Shown here in pieces: positions 1-18,382 of a stretch of DNA of 64,000 nt. Positions within the stretch are counted from its first letter, which is position 1. Each line of letters opens with the position of its first letter. The position numbers and the translations under genes were made by a program. Source of the DNA: Malania oleifera (taxonomy: Eukaryota > Streptophyta > Magnoliopsida > Santalales > Ximeniaceae); contig NC_080421.1 of the NCBI RefSeq assembly GCF_029873635.1, forward strand, positions 41,273,120-41,337,119, read 5' to 3'. The notes below the pieces were generated by a model. That model worked only from the letters and a program-made list of their open reading frames with translations, was not told the origin of the DNA and did no database searches.

Positions 1-1017
1 TGAAAACACTCTCTTTGTCCAAATACTCTCAAATTTTCATTTCCTTGATACATTCTGAGATTGTGAGAGCATATTTAGAGTGCTTGTGATTGCTAGACTT
101 CGCTAGAAACTCCCATTTGTGCATTTGATTGTGATATTATTTTTGGGAAGTTTAGCTTAGGTTTATCCCATAGATTTTAATATTATAAATCTTGTGTTGG
201 GATAAACTAGTAAACTTAGGATATTTGCATTGTTATTGCAAGTGTCCAATAGTTTTGATTTTTGTTATGCAAATATATTTTCAAGAAGAAAAATATTTTC
301 AAATTAGTAGTGTGCTTATTTCATTGAAGAAAATCTTCTTAAATTAGTTTGAATATCTGATTGATATCTTTGGAATATTGATTTGCTATTAAGCTGTGCT
401 TTACTTAAATTCCAAAATATTGCTTGTATTGAACACTCTTAAGCATTTCACTGATTATACCATATTGAGTATTGATAGCATAACTATTTGCATCACTAAA
501 CTTACACTATATCCATATCATTGATGTGTATGTGACTGCGCGTATTGGGTACATATCTACTTTACATGAAAGCATGATCACTGTACCAGTTGATTGAGAA
601 AATATTGTTGTATTCCAGGTGTGGCCTGAGGGGGCGGTAATCCAGTCCGGTAAGGATTGTGTGTAAAGGTTGAGGTCAACCCTATGCTAATTGACCTAGT
701 TGTTTAGGTGCCGCTCCACCCGTTTAAGTGAGCATTGTAGTGGTAATCCTTATGCTTGTTAACCAAGGCGGGGACGTAGGTAATTTGCCGAACCTCGATA
801 ACACTTCTGTGTGTCACTTCTCTTTACTACTTTCTGGTACATGCTTAGTTAATTAAATTGCATTGTTTAATTTCTGCTACATATTACAATTGATTTATTT
901 TACTTGCACTAGATTGACTTTAGGGTTGTGAATATACTTCTGTCAGGATACTGACCTAGGGCATTAATTTTAAAAGTATCAATTCACCCCCCTTTTGGAA
1001 TCACGATAAAGCTAACA
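1..1017 (+). mobile_element. 3' part of a copia-type LTR (plus orientation), cut by the window edge
   Basis: The segment ends in GCTAACA at 1011-1017 just after the stretch CAATTCACCCCCCTTTT, the usual end of many plant copia LTRs. It aligns by eye with the second half of the solo LTR at 46832-49001: shared blocks include GTGGCCTGAGGGGG near 620, AAAGGTTGAGGTCA near 666, CACCCGTT near 717 and GCCGAACCTCGATAA near 788. It stops where the left LTR of the next copia element begins, and the uninterrupted sister LTR (near 5728) reads straight through that point, so this LTR was inserted into that element. Whether it is a solo LTR or the 3' LTR of a full element cannot be told, because the left side is outside the window. 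Confidence 0.65.
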
Positions 1018-1566
1018 AAGAATCAACACAAAAATATACGTGGTTCGGCAAAGCCTACATCCACGGGAGTAATCGGCAAAGGTTTCACTAATAAAATTCA
1101 AAGTACTCAATACAATGGTTACAATGATCTTCTTCTAACACAATATGCCCACAAAGACATATTTAACAACCTGTCGGAGGCTTCCTTCCAAATACCCAAT
1201 CGTCCTAATGTTCATATTCAAAATTTGAATTCTTTCTCGCAACCCCAAGAGCAATCCTCGACGAAAAGGGTCAATTCGTCGACGATTACTGGTCCATTCG
1301 TCAACGAAAGAGGTCTTTTCGTCGACGACTTATGAATGTCTAAATGTTATCTGCTCTCGTTATCTCCCCTCATCAATGAATTTAGGCCCATTCGTCGACG
1401 ACTTCTGAATGTCTGAATTTTATCTGCTCTCAGTATCTCCACTCATTGACGAATGTGGCCCATTCGTCGACGAGTGCCTGCTACACAGCACCAATGACTT
1501 CAACATATGTTTTCCTCTCTTTTGTCTATACACTCCACAAAGTATAAGAGCTACAAAAACATAACA
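1018..1566 (-). repeat. Left (3') LTR of copia C, partial
   Basis: It matches the right LTR from about 5728 to 6264. It ends at 1566 in ACATAACA, which is TGTTATGT on the coding strand. It holds a tandem repeat of about 73 bp (copies starting near 1321 and 1394, partial third at 1466). It also holds at least four copies of TTCGTCGACGA (1276, 1318, 1391 and 1463 approximately) plus degenerate ones. The first part of this LTR lies left of the window-edge LTR insertion. Confidence 0.75.
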
Positions 1567-1666
1567 ATCTCCACCTTGGCGATTATACGCCCCTCGGGAG
1601 AACCTGAAAAACATTTCTGATTGCTCCACCTTGACCTTAGAACATTCAGTTGGAGTTGTCTCCCTT

Positions 1667-4600
1667 CTAGCACTTGGAGACATGGAGTAAGTTTAAGCAA
1701 TGCTTGAACCTTTTAGCGGTAACCGGCTTTGTCAAAATATATGCTGCGTTCTTAGATGTGTGAACATTCTCCAATATAAGTTCACTTGAAGTAATAAACT
1801 CTTGGACCCTATGGAACCTCACATCAATATGCTTGGTTCTAGCATGGTACACTTGATTCTTTGCAAAGTAAATAACACTCTAATTGTCACAACGCAGTAC
1901 AACCCCATCTTGCTATAAACCCAACTCTTTGACCAAATGGGTAAGCCATAAGGCTTCCTTTGCAGTTTCGGCGACTGTCATATATTCAGCTTCAATTGTA
2001 GACAATGCCACCAGGGATTGTACCATGGACCTCCAACATATAGGTCCTCCTACAAAGGTAAAGACATAACCCGTCGTAGACCTTCCGACATCCATATCCC
2101 CTGCATAATCAGCATCAACAAACCTCACAACTGATAGACTATCCTATTGCTTGCCGAACATGATGTCATAACCCGATGTACCCCGTAAGTATCTGAAAAT
2201 CCATTTAACAACTTCCAAATATTGTCTACTTAGATTAGAAAGAAACTTACTCACCACACTCACTACATGTGCTAACTCTGGCCTTGTACACACCATGACA
2301 TACATTAAACTCCCCACGGTGCTAGCATAGGGGACCTTTGACATGTCTCAGATATCATCATCTATACTTGGGCAATCTGTAGTAGACAATTTAAATTGAA
2401 TCGCTAGAGGTGTATATACCGATTTTGCATCAGTCTTGCCAAACCTCTCCAACACCTTCTCCAAATAACTACTCTGAGATAATTATAACCTCCCTGCGGT
2501 TCTATCCCGGTGAATCTCCATCCCAAGTATCTTCTTGGCTGAACCAAGATATTTCATGTCAAACTCTTTATGCAACAGTTCCTTTAACTGATTTACCTCA
2601 AGTAATTTTTAACAGCTATTTACATGTCATCGACATACAAGAACAAGAAAATAAGAGAATCATCATCAAGTTTGTTCACATACATGCAACAGTCATACTC
2701 ATATCTTTTGTAACCGATCTTGATTATATAGAAATCAAATTTTTTGTACCATTGCCTTCAAGACTGTTTCAACCCGTAAAAAGATTTCTTCAACTTGCAA
2801 ACTAAGTTTTCTTTTCCTGGTTCATTGAATCCCTCCGACTTATCCATATAAATTTGTTCCTCCAAGTCGCCATGAAGAAACGTCGTTTTCACATCCATTT
2901 GTTCCAAATGCATATCATAATGAGCTACAAAGTCCAACACTATCTTGATAAAAGTATGTCGGACCAGAGGTGAAAAGATTCATCATAATCTATTCCCTTT
3001 TTCTATGAGTACCCTTTTGCCACTAATTGTGTCGTGAATTTTTCTCCTTCCTTTTCTGAAATTGTTTCCTTCTTCCTATATACCCTTTTCCAGCCTATCA
3101 CCCTATTCCAATCTAGAAGCTCCACCAACTCTCAAGTTTGATTCTTATGTAGTGATTTCATTTCCTCAATCATTGCACCCATCCACATATTTTTCTCCGG
3201 ACCATGCACTACCTCTTGAAATGTAGTTGGATCATTGCAACTAGTAAGGAAAGCATAAGACACCAACCCTTCAAATTCATACCTTAGCAGTGGTCTAATA
3301 GTGCATCTGGATCTCTGTATAGAAACATTGTTGACTTGTTGGTTTCCCGAATTAAACTCCCTGCAACCAAAGGACCAAGATCATTGTCGTTGCCCTAAAC
3401 TTCTAACTCCACCCGCACAACATGTTCATCTCTGCTCTAGTTTTCTGGCTCTTGTTTCTGTTCATCACATTCTTAAGTACGCTTCACCATAGCTTTCTCA
3501 TCGAAAACTATATCTCTACTGATCACCACCATGTTTTCCACTAGATCCCACATCTTGAACCCCTTTACACCATTTTGATATCCCAAAAAGATGCAACGTC
3601 TAGACTTTGTGTCAAGCTTCAATCTCTCCTCACTAAACACGTGAACATAGGCTGGATAATCGAATACCTTTAATTCAGAGTAGTCTACTACATTTCCTAT
3701 TCATATCTCTTTTGTCACTTTCCATTCTAATGATGCCCTTAGTAATCGATTTACCAAAAAACAAGTCATACTAACTGTCTCGGCCTAGATGTTATTTGGT
3801 AGCCCTGCATTAAGCCTAAGACACCAAGCTCTTTCAGTTAGAGTTCGGTTCATCCTTTTAGTCACACCATTTTGTTTACGTGTCCAGCGAACGGTAAAGT
3901 GTTTCTTAATGCCCTACTGCTCACAAAACTCCATGAACCTAGAATCAGCATACTCGATCCCATTGTCTGACCTGAGACATTTGATTCTCCTCCTCGTCTA
4001 GTTTTCCACTTCAGTTTTCCACAACTTAAACCTAGCAAACATATCAGACTTGTGCCGCAAGAAATATACCCAGACTTTCTGTGAGTAATCATCAACAAAA
4101 CTCACATAATAAACATGTCCACCTCTTGATGCTACTCTAATTGGGTCCCAAACATCAGAATATACATAATCAAGAATACATTCCGTCTTGTGAATAGCTA
4201 GTTTGAATTTTGCCTTGTTTTTTTCCCAAGAACACAAATCTTGAAAAAATCCAGCTTACATGTTTTCAAACCTTTCAAGAGTTTCCTCTTGTATAGTTCT
4301 TTCATACCATGTTCCCTCATATGCCGAAAACGCAAATATCACAAGATGGTTTCATCGAATTTAGTATCTATAGTTGTAACTCCACCTACAACAGTAGTTC
4401 CCTGCAGTATGTAAATATTTTCATCTAGCTTTTGCCTATTCATCACCATCAGATTACTTTTCCATACTTTCATAACCACACATTCGGACTTGTAATTGAA
4501 ACCATTACAATCCAAGGTGTCAAGTGAAATTAGACTCTTTCGTAACTTCGGTATGTGTCTTACATTACTCAAAGTTCTCACAACACCATTTAACATTGTA

Positions 4601-5608
4601 ATTTTAACATTTTCAATGCCCCAATGCCAATGATCTTACAAGAAACATCATTTTCCATAAGAACTGAACTTGAATTTACTAACCTGTAAGTGTTGAACTA
4701 CTCCTTGTTTGGAGTCATATGATAAGAACATGCCGAGTCTAGAATCCATGAGTCCGTAAGGTGATCCTACCCCGACGAAACTAAAAGTACATCACCATCA
4801 CTGTAAATTGAATTTTATTCTTGAACCACATTCGCTGATTTTGAAGTCCCTTCACGCTTTTCAGCATTTCCTTTCTTCCATTCCAGACACTCTGGTTTAA
4901 CGTGCCCCATTTACCGCATTTATAACACCGAATATACTTTTTCTTCTTGGATTGAGTACGAGATTTTTTACTTGACCCACTTTTGAATTTTCCTTTCCCA
5001 CGTTCATAGTTACCTTTCACCACAAGTCCTCCAGATGAGTTTTCATCGCAGATTTTCAGCCTTTGATGAAAACTCAACAAGGCACTTGTCATCTCTTCTA
5101 AATTAAGAGTATTTTCCCCATGTAAGAATGGTAACTAAATTTTCATAAGTATGAGTTGCTAGTAAGGAATTTACTAACATCAAAGTCTTATCGTCTTCTT
5201 CAAACTTAATATCAACACGCATTAAATCACTTATAATTTGATTAAATTCATTGATGTGTTGATTTAAGTTCACAACATCAACCATCTTAAGCCAATAAGA
5301 AATAATTTATTAAAAAGTGATTTAAACATGTACCAACTTTCAAGGTTTTGCCACACAACCGCTGGAGAATCCTCCTCCATCACATGATAGAACACATCGT
5401 TGGTCAAACATAAACGTATTGTGGAAACAGCCTTTGCCTCCAATTCTCTCCAAGTTGTCTCATCCATACTATCCGGTTGAACACCATACAAGACTTTCAC
5501 CATCCCTTATTACACAAGCAAATCATTCATTCTCCTTTGCCACAAACTGAAGTTTCCAATTCCATTAAATTTGACAACGTCAAACCTTGCAGAAGAACTC
5601 GATATCAT
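1667..5608 (-). pseudogene. Copia C gag-pol pseudogene
   Basis: The gag start codon is at 5608-5606, about 25 bases after the primer binding site. Gag is interrupted within 40 codons by two adjacent TAA stops near 5510. Recognisable parts in order are: gag (5503-5103, with the conserved AKAVSTIRLCL stretch); a damaged zinc knuckle near 4925 that begins CYKCGKWG but lacks the later His and Cys; the linker and integrase (4596-3862, with DYVYSDVWDPIRVASRGG); reverse transcriptase (about 3000-2750, with QMDVKTTFLHGDLEEQIYM); and RNase H (2344-1667, with ALSTIEAEYM and ARTKHIDVRFH). The reading frame changes repeatedly. In life this polyprotein would form the particle and copy and integrate the element; this copy cannot. 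Confidence 0.8.
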
Positions 5609-5615
5609 GACAACA

Positions 5616-5636
5616 ACGCTCTGATATCAATTATTT
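5616..5636 (-). other. Primer binding site of copia C
   Basis: On the minus strand the sequence just after the LTR end contains TTGATATCAGAGC, a one-base variant of the usual plant initiator-Met tRNA primer site TTGGTATCAGAGC. It fixes the inner edge of the right LTR near 5637. Confidence 0.65.
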
Positions 5637-6264
5637 TGAAAAGAGTATGGGATTGCACAGCGGAATTTATAAACACAGCAAACAATGAAGAACCAAAATA
5701 CAATTCACACACGCAATATATCTGTATGCAACAAGAATCAACACAAAAATATACGTTGTTCAGCAAAGCCTACATCTACGGGAGCAATCAGCAAAAAATT
5801 CACTATGAAAATTCAAAGTACACAATACAATGGTTACAATGATTTTCTTCTAACACAATATGCCTAGAAAGACATATTTAACAACCTCTCGGAAGTTTCT
5901 CTTCAAATACCCACTTGTCTCAACATTCACATTCAAAATTTTAATTCTTTCTCGCAGCCCCAAGAGCAATCGTTGACGAAAAGGGTCAATTCGTTGACGA
6001 TTACTAGTTCATTCATCGACAAAAGAGATCTTTTCATCGACGACTTCTGAATGTCTGAATGTTAACTATTCTTAGTATCTCAACTCGTCAACAAATTTAG
6101 GCCCATTTGTCGACTTCTTCTAAATATCTAAATTTTATCTGCTCTCAGTATCTCCACTTGTCAACGAATGTGACCCATTCATCGAGTGTTTGCTGCATCG
6201 TCATATATTTTCCTCTCTTTTGTCTATGCACTCCACAAAGTATAAGAGTCACAAAAACATATCA
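5637..6264 (-). repeat. Right (5') LTR of copia C
   Basis: It starts TGAAAAGAG after the primer binding site and ends ACATATCA at 6264, matching ACATAACA at 1566. It carries the same TTCGTCGACGAA-like motifs as the left copy but more eroded (near 5972-6010 and 6090-6190). The gypsy LTRs further right carry a similar motif. Confidence 0.75.
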
Positions 6265-7071
6265 AACTTGCATCAAATTTACAAGATAGAAGCAACAAAC
6301 TAAAGTTGCTTTTAAAAAAATAAAATTAATTGATTGTGAGCGACAGTTGTAAATAATTTAAAGAAAAAAGGTCATAAAAGTAGGTGGGAGAAAAAAAAAA
6401 TGAAAGAATCTTACTTTTTCCAAATTTTAAAAATTTTGTGAATATTTTTATTTTAATTGTTGTTTATATTTCCATGGACATTTTATTTCACATTGTATTA
6501 GAATTCTGAATAGAATGATTTAATTACAAAAGTAAATTCTACACATGGTAACTTGTTGCCACAAGAACTAATAATAACAAATTCTAATTTGGCAGACTGA
6601 TGAAGAGTGAAGAGGAGCTAGGATTTTGTTCGCAGGGCACAACAATATCGATGCTCCTAACCATTTGTTCATGAGATGCAGTACAGAAACCCGATAAAGC
6701 AAGCATAATACTGCTTAAAACAAGCACTTAAACCACTCTTCTAAGCCAGCCCTAACATACCATGTTATCAAAACATAGGGAGAGCCTTTCACTAAACACA
6801 TCATCATGAGCAAATATGAGACTTGTAGAGAACATGGGTTCGCCTACCAACCCAGTGTAGGAGCAGGTTACAAAAATCATTGAGAAGATAAGAGCACAGT
6901 AGAACACGAAAACAGCAACTTACAGGATCATATGATTAAAAATAGAAGAAACCTAAAGTTGGTTGGTCATTTGTTCTCGCTGATCCATGAAATAATAAAA
7001 AGGGAAGCACAAAACTAATTATCACAATGACAAGTGATCAAAATCCACAACAAAACTGCTAAGTCTTTAAG
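6265..7071. other. Intergenic spacer, 3' side of RPL14
   Basis: AT-rich DNA between the copia LTR and the 3' end of RPL14. No coding similarity was seen in any frame. The part next to 7071 should contain the RPL14 3' UTR and polyadenylation site, but I could not place a clear AATAAA on the minus strand close to the stop codon. Confidence 0.5.
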
Positions 7072-7122
7072 AGAGAAATCTTAGGCTGAACTCTGCTTTT
7101 TGAGTTTCACAATAGAGAAATC

Positions 7123-13935
<6,813 letters not shown>

Positions 13936-14017
13936 TTTCGGAGATCTGAGAAAGCTGCAGATCAGAGGTGGTAGACTCTGTGCGGCTAGTTGCTAGCGGC
14001 GAGTGAGGAGAGGAAGC

Positions 14018-14144
14018 TAGGGTTTAGGAGGAGAGGCAATTTATGCTCGGGTCTAAGTGGACCGGCGAGAAAATTTTAGCGGTCTGGACCGCTGCGTCAC
14101 GACTCAGCAGCGGCAAGAGTGGTGCCGTGGGCCCGTGGTGGGCT
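14018..14144 (-). promoter_or_regulatory. RPL14 promoter/leader elements: telo-box and two site II motifs
   Basis: A telo-box (AAACCCTA on the minus strand, 14025-14018) lies about 85 bases before the start codon. Site II-type motifs TGGGCC (14128-14133) and TGGGCT (14139-14144, both written on the plus strand) lie about 200 bases upstream. This telo-box plus site II pairing is the known signature of plant ribosomal-protein promoters. The leader between them and the ATG is CT-rich. The transcription start is inferred, not seen. Confidence 0.65.
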
Positions 14145-14463
14145 CATGGTATTCTTGTTTCGGCACGTGCACCGGAAAAGCGTTTCATTTGGAAAACATT
14201 TTTTTTTATTTTGAATTTTTAAAAAATTACAAAAATAAATTGATTTTTTATTTTAAAATTTTCAAACATTTAAAAAATGAAAAAAAAAAAACATATTCTT
14301 ATTTTCTAAATTTTTAATTATTTTATTTTATATATGGGAGTGTGGAATTTGGATAAACCTAAAATACTATCTTGTATAATTTATAAAATTGAAAAACATG
14401 TTAGTTTTAAGGTTTCATTAATCTAATTTTGATGAAAACAAACCATTTTGTACCAATGATTTT

Positions 14464-14835
14464 GTGTTTTTTTTTTTTTTTGATTACATAACCAACAAAC
14501 CCTTCGGAGCCCTTGGTGCAGCACCAAACCTCGCTGATCAGATAAAGTCCGGAATGCGAACACGACTTCCGTACATCAGTTGGACGTTTGGCCAACCCGA
14601 CCTCCCGGACACATCTCTATTACTATCCACAATTTCCGCTGGCTCACAGAGAACTCTTACCATCCACAGTCCCCGCTGGCTCGCAGAGCGAACTCTTACA
14701 ATCCACGGTTCCCACTGGCTCACAGAGTAAATTCTCACCATCCACAGGTACCGTTGGCTCCGTGAGTATATCTACCTGGAATTGAACCTCCGATACTCCA
14801 TCTTACGTGCTGATGCCTTTCAACAAGTGCATTAG
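14464..14835 (-). mobile_element. SINE-like element with internal pol III boxes and tandem repeats
   Basis: On the minus strand a possible A box TTGTTGAAAGG (14826-14816) is followed 27 bases later by a good B box GGTTCAATTCC (14788-14778). The unit ends in a run of about 15 A at 14481-14464. This is the layout of a tRNA-derived SINE. Between the boxes and the tail there is a tandem repeat of about 37-39 bp, with some 3.5 copies over 14626-14765, each carrying CATCCAC and GCTGGCTC words. I could not find the target duplication and do not recognise the family. Confidence 0.55.
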
Positions 14836-15059
14836 AAGTGAAAATTTGGGAGAAGATTTGAAATTTATATTTCTTTTATATTTTTGTATTTTTCCTCCCG
14901 AATTATAATTTACTTCAAAGTTATATATCTCTTAAAATATTCATGTCATGACACTAAAGAGCTGAAAATGAAAAATAAATAAATAAAAATAAGAAGATTA
15001 TTTTGCGATACTAAAGGCGGTCGATTGAGTCTTTATGAAGTGATCGACCAGTCTAGGCA

Positions 15060-17421
15060 GCGGGGCCAACTCTTCACAATATGGGGCCCTAAGCAAATAA
15101 TTTAATTAAGGACCCTTAATATTTCATTTTATTTTTATTTTAATTTAAAATTAATTTTTCAAACTTTTTGAGATGCAAAATCACTAATTAAAATTTTATA
15201 TTTAAGATTTTCAAATATTTCTTTTTCTATTGATAACATAGTAAATCCATTTAATTTTTCTTGTGACATAGTTGATCGCAAATAATTTTTTATAAGTTTA
15301 AGTTTTGAAAACTTTTTTCTGCAGAAGCTACTGTCACAAGTATCGTTAATAAAATTCTATAAACAATAAATGTATTTGGAAAACAATCTATTATTTTTAT
15401 AAAATTCAATGTTTCAATTGGTGTACTCGTTTCTTTCAAATTTTCTTTTAAAATTCTCAATTCTGAAAATAAATCAAAACCATTAATATTGGAATGTATT
15501 CCACATTTTAAAATATTCTCAAGGGTCAAATATTTTTGTTTTAAATTATTCTCATGTAATGATTTTAATATGTTTAAATCATATAAAAAAACCAAAAATA
15601 TTTTAATATGTTTGAAATTGTTCAAATCTACTCTCAAGTGAAATAATAGCTTGATCTATTATGTATAAGAAAAAATTAATCCTAAAAGATTCTTCAGCTG
15701 AGTGTGTTGTATCATCATTAGTATTCTCATCAAATTATTTTTTCCTACTAATTACACGTTTTTTACGAAATACAGGTTCAATATTCATTTCAAGTGCAAT
15801 TTATTTTCCTAAAATCATAGAAGATATAAATCCATTATTCCTATAATTTTTTATAAAAACAATAAGACATTTTAATTGATTATTGGCGACATCAATACGC
15901 ATATCTTTTGATTGTAAATTTTTACTAACATAATTAACAGCAAATAATATGTCATATCAAATAATCATTCCTAGAAAGAATTCAAAAATTTTCATTTCAT
16001 AAGTTGTTATACAATAAGATTCACTCTTTGTTTTTGAATCATTGCTAATTTTTTCTAATTGAAGTAAAACATCTCTAATTTGAGAAGATTGAAACTTTAT
16101 TGTTTTAACACTCTCTATTGGACTTTTCCAACGTGTTTGTGATAATGATTTTATAGTTAAATTTGGTACATATTCGGTTAAAATTTTCCATCGTTTCGTA
16201 GAGGAAGATAATAATGTATATATTCGTTGTACTACTCCAAAAAAAGTTATAACTTTTGAACAACAATTAATCATATCACAGAATACTAGATTAAGGCTAT
16301 GACAATCACATGGAGTGTAAAATGCTTTAAAATTTATATTTAATAATCTCTTTTGTACACCTTATCGTTTTCCTTTCATATTAGATCCATTATCATATCC
16401 TTACCCTCTTATATTCTCAATACCAAGTTCAAATTTTTGTATGACATTTATTAATTCATTAAAAAGTCTTTTTCCCGACGTATCATCTACTTTTAGAAAT
16501 TTTATAAATTTTTCTTCTATTTTAATTAGACTTGTAGAAGGATTCAAATATCGTATTATTAAAGACATTTGTTCTTGATGACTTACATTTGAAGTGCAAG
16601 CGAGTATGATTGAATAATATTTTGTTTTATAAATTTCTTTTTAATAATAAGAGTTAAGAAATTTATCAATTCATTTTGTATATTATGACCACAATAATGA
16701 TTATGAATTTCACCATATTGAAAACGTCGAATATGTTCTTTCATTATTGAATTAAATTCTGCTATCATTTCAATTAAATTTAAAAAAATCTCATTATTCT
16801 CTTGATAAATTCGTTCATTTTTCCCACGAAATGCTAAATTATTTTTAGCAAGAGTTTTCACAATAGAAATAATTCTCAATAATATTTTTTTCCAGTGTTC
16901 TTTCTCTTTGTTAATTTGTTCTTCCATATTTTTATCAATTGTTGTATTTTTAAACAATCTTAACTCTAAATCAGCTCATTTACTCATATTGAAAATATGT
17001 TCTTCATTAATTTTGTGACTTTTAAGTTTAGTACCAAGATTTTTTCAATCTTTACACCCTTCATTAGCTAGTTGTTGGTTATTTAATTTTTGGCCAAATA
17101 ACTTACAATAAAAACAAAATACTCTATCTAAATCTTTAGAATATATAAATCATTTTCTATCATGTTTCTCTCCATTTGATAATTTTCAAATATAATATAT
17201 ATTTGAAAAATGTCTTGAATTTTCATCTTTTGGAAAAATTAAATCATCCCTAATAGGACCTTTTTCAACTAATAAATTTTGTAATTTGATGTCTATATTT
17301 TGGATCATAAATATCATCATCAATATTATCATCATTATTTATTTTTTCTTCTTCTATATTTTAAAAATGTCTTTCAAAAGAAATATCATTAGTTAGTTTT
17401 TCTTGTATATCAATGTTGTTG

Positions 17422-17467
<46 letters not shown>

Positions 17468-18375
17468 CTATCACCATATTAGATTTTAATTCCATCTCTA
17501 GAATTGATTGCTTGTTTCTTAGAGGATTTTCATCTTACTCATTTATATTTTATTTAGAATTAGAAAAAAATTTATCAAGAGCTCCCTTTTGAGATGACAC
17601 TAATTCTTCTATTTTTTTTTTCTTTTTTCATATCTAGATTCATATTTTCTCGTTGACATAATTAAATTTCAAAATTAACACTAACTATAAATTGAAAAAT
17701 TATGTAAACAAATAAAAATAAATTTAATAACTCTATAAAAATAATAGATTGAAACAATATAACCTAATTATTATTATTATTGCAAATCGATCGGTGAGCA
17801 AGGCTTTAGAGATATCGGATTCTTGCCGGATACAACGCTTTAGCCTCAAAGTTTACAAAATTTAAGAAAAATAGGAAAAAAAGATTCAGAGTGAAAATAA
17901 TAGAAAAATAATGCACAAAAATAATAGAAAAATAATGCACAAACACTGAAATCAAAATTAAGGTTAATGAAAATTATAAAGAGTTGGAGGTCCGAAGATG
18001 ATGAACACAAAAGTCGAAGCAAAAATCATAGCGAGACCGAGAGATGAGAGTGAGAAAGAGTGTGAGAGATAGAGAGATTTTTTTAGAGATGTAGAGAGAG
18101 ATGAGAGTAATAGAGAGTTAGAGATATAATAGATTTAGTCAATTTCAACTTTCAAGAGTTATGCAAAAAAATCATAAGACATTGAAACTTGAAAAAAAAA
18201 ATTAAATTACATTTACTTTACATTTAAAAATCTAAGTTCATTTACTTGTTAGTTGGGAAGTCAATGTATGGAAAGAGAACATCATAAATAATATTAACAT
18301 TATTATATTAAAAAAAAATTTGGGGGCCCGAAAAATAGCAAACACCTCAATGGCCTTATAGTTAGGCCAGCCCTG
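15060..18375 (-). mobile_element. hAT DNA transposon, degenerate
   Basis: The 3.3-kb unit has imperfect inverted ends (left GCGGGGCCAAC; right, inverted, AGGGCTGGCCTAAC). It is flanked on both sides by the 7-mer CTAGGCA (15053-15059 and 18376-18382), consistent with a decayed 8-bp hAT target duplication. GGGGCCC-type words lie just inside both ends. It carries a hAT transposase pseudogene on the minus strand. The exact terminal base is uncertain by one or two positions because the end and the duplication share bases. Confidence 0.8.
15290..17660 (-). pseudogene. hAT transposase pseudogene (TTF zinc finger, DUF4371, hAT dimerisation)
   Basis: In order on the minus strand: a Lys-rich start with SSQKGALDKFF (17620-17570); a poly-Asn run made by an (AAT)n tract (17466-17427); a TTF-type zinc-finger zone (17180-17030, DRKWFIYSKDLDRVFCFYCK then LANEGCKDWKNLGTKLK); the DUF4371-like part (16957-16583, EQINKEKEHWKKILLRI and KNNLAFRG); a middle part (16274-15957, SQTRWKSPIESV); and the C-terminal dimerisation region (15637-15290, ending RILLTILVTVASAEKSF). 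Frameshifts and stops separate these blocks. The layout is that of the plant hAT family often named zinc finger MYM-type 1-like. The protein would bind the element ends and excise it; this copy cannot. Confidence 0.85.
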
Positions 18376-18382
18376 CTAGGCA

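Larger units (their letters stand above)
1018..6264 (-). mobile_element. Tnt1/Tork-like Ty1/copia element C, degenerate
   Basis: Reading on the minus strand from 6264 the order is LTR, primer binding site, gag, integrase, reverse transcriptase, RNase H, polypurine tract, LTR, which is the copia order. The internal part is about 4.1 kb. The right LTR is complete (5637-6264). The left LTR is present only from 1018 to 1566 because another LTR was inserted in it. The purine-rich tract before the left LTR is at 1567-1581 (minus AAGGTGGAGAT). Every coding domain has frameshifts or stops, so the copy is dead. The lineage call rests on gag and pol similarity recalled from the Tnt1-94 type polyprotein. 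Confidence 0.8.

Noticed and set aside
14018-14025. Interstitial telomere repeat
   Set aside because: Only one AAACCCTA unit is present; its position fits a promoter telo-box rather than telomeric DNA.
14464-14785. Several overlapping frames (14464-14730, 14580-14765 and 14588-14785)
   Set aside because: All arise from the 37-39 bp tandem repeat of the SINE-like element; open in several frames at once, which is typical of non-coding tandem repeats.
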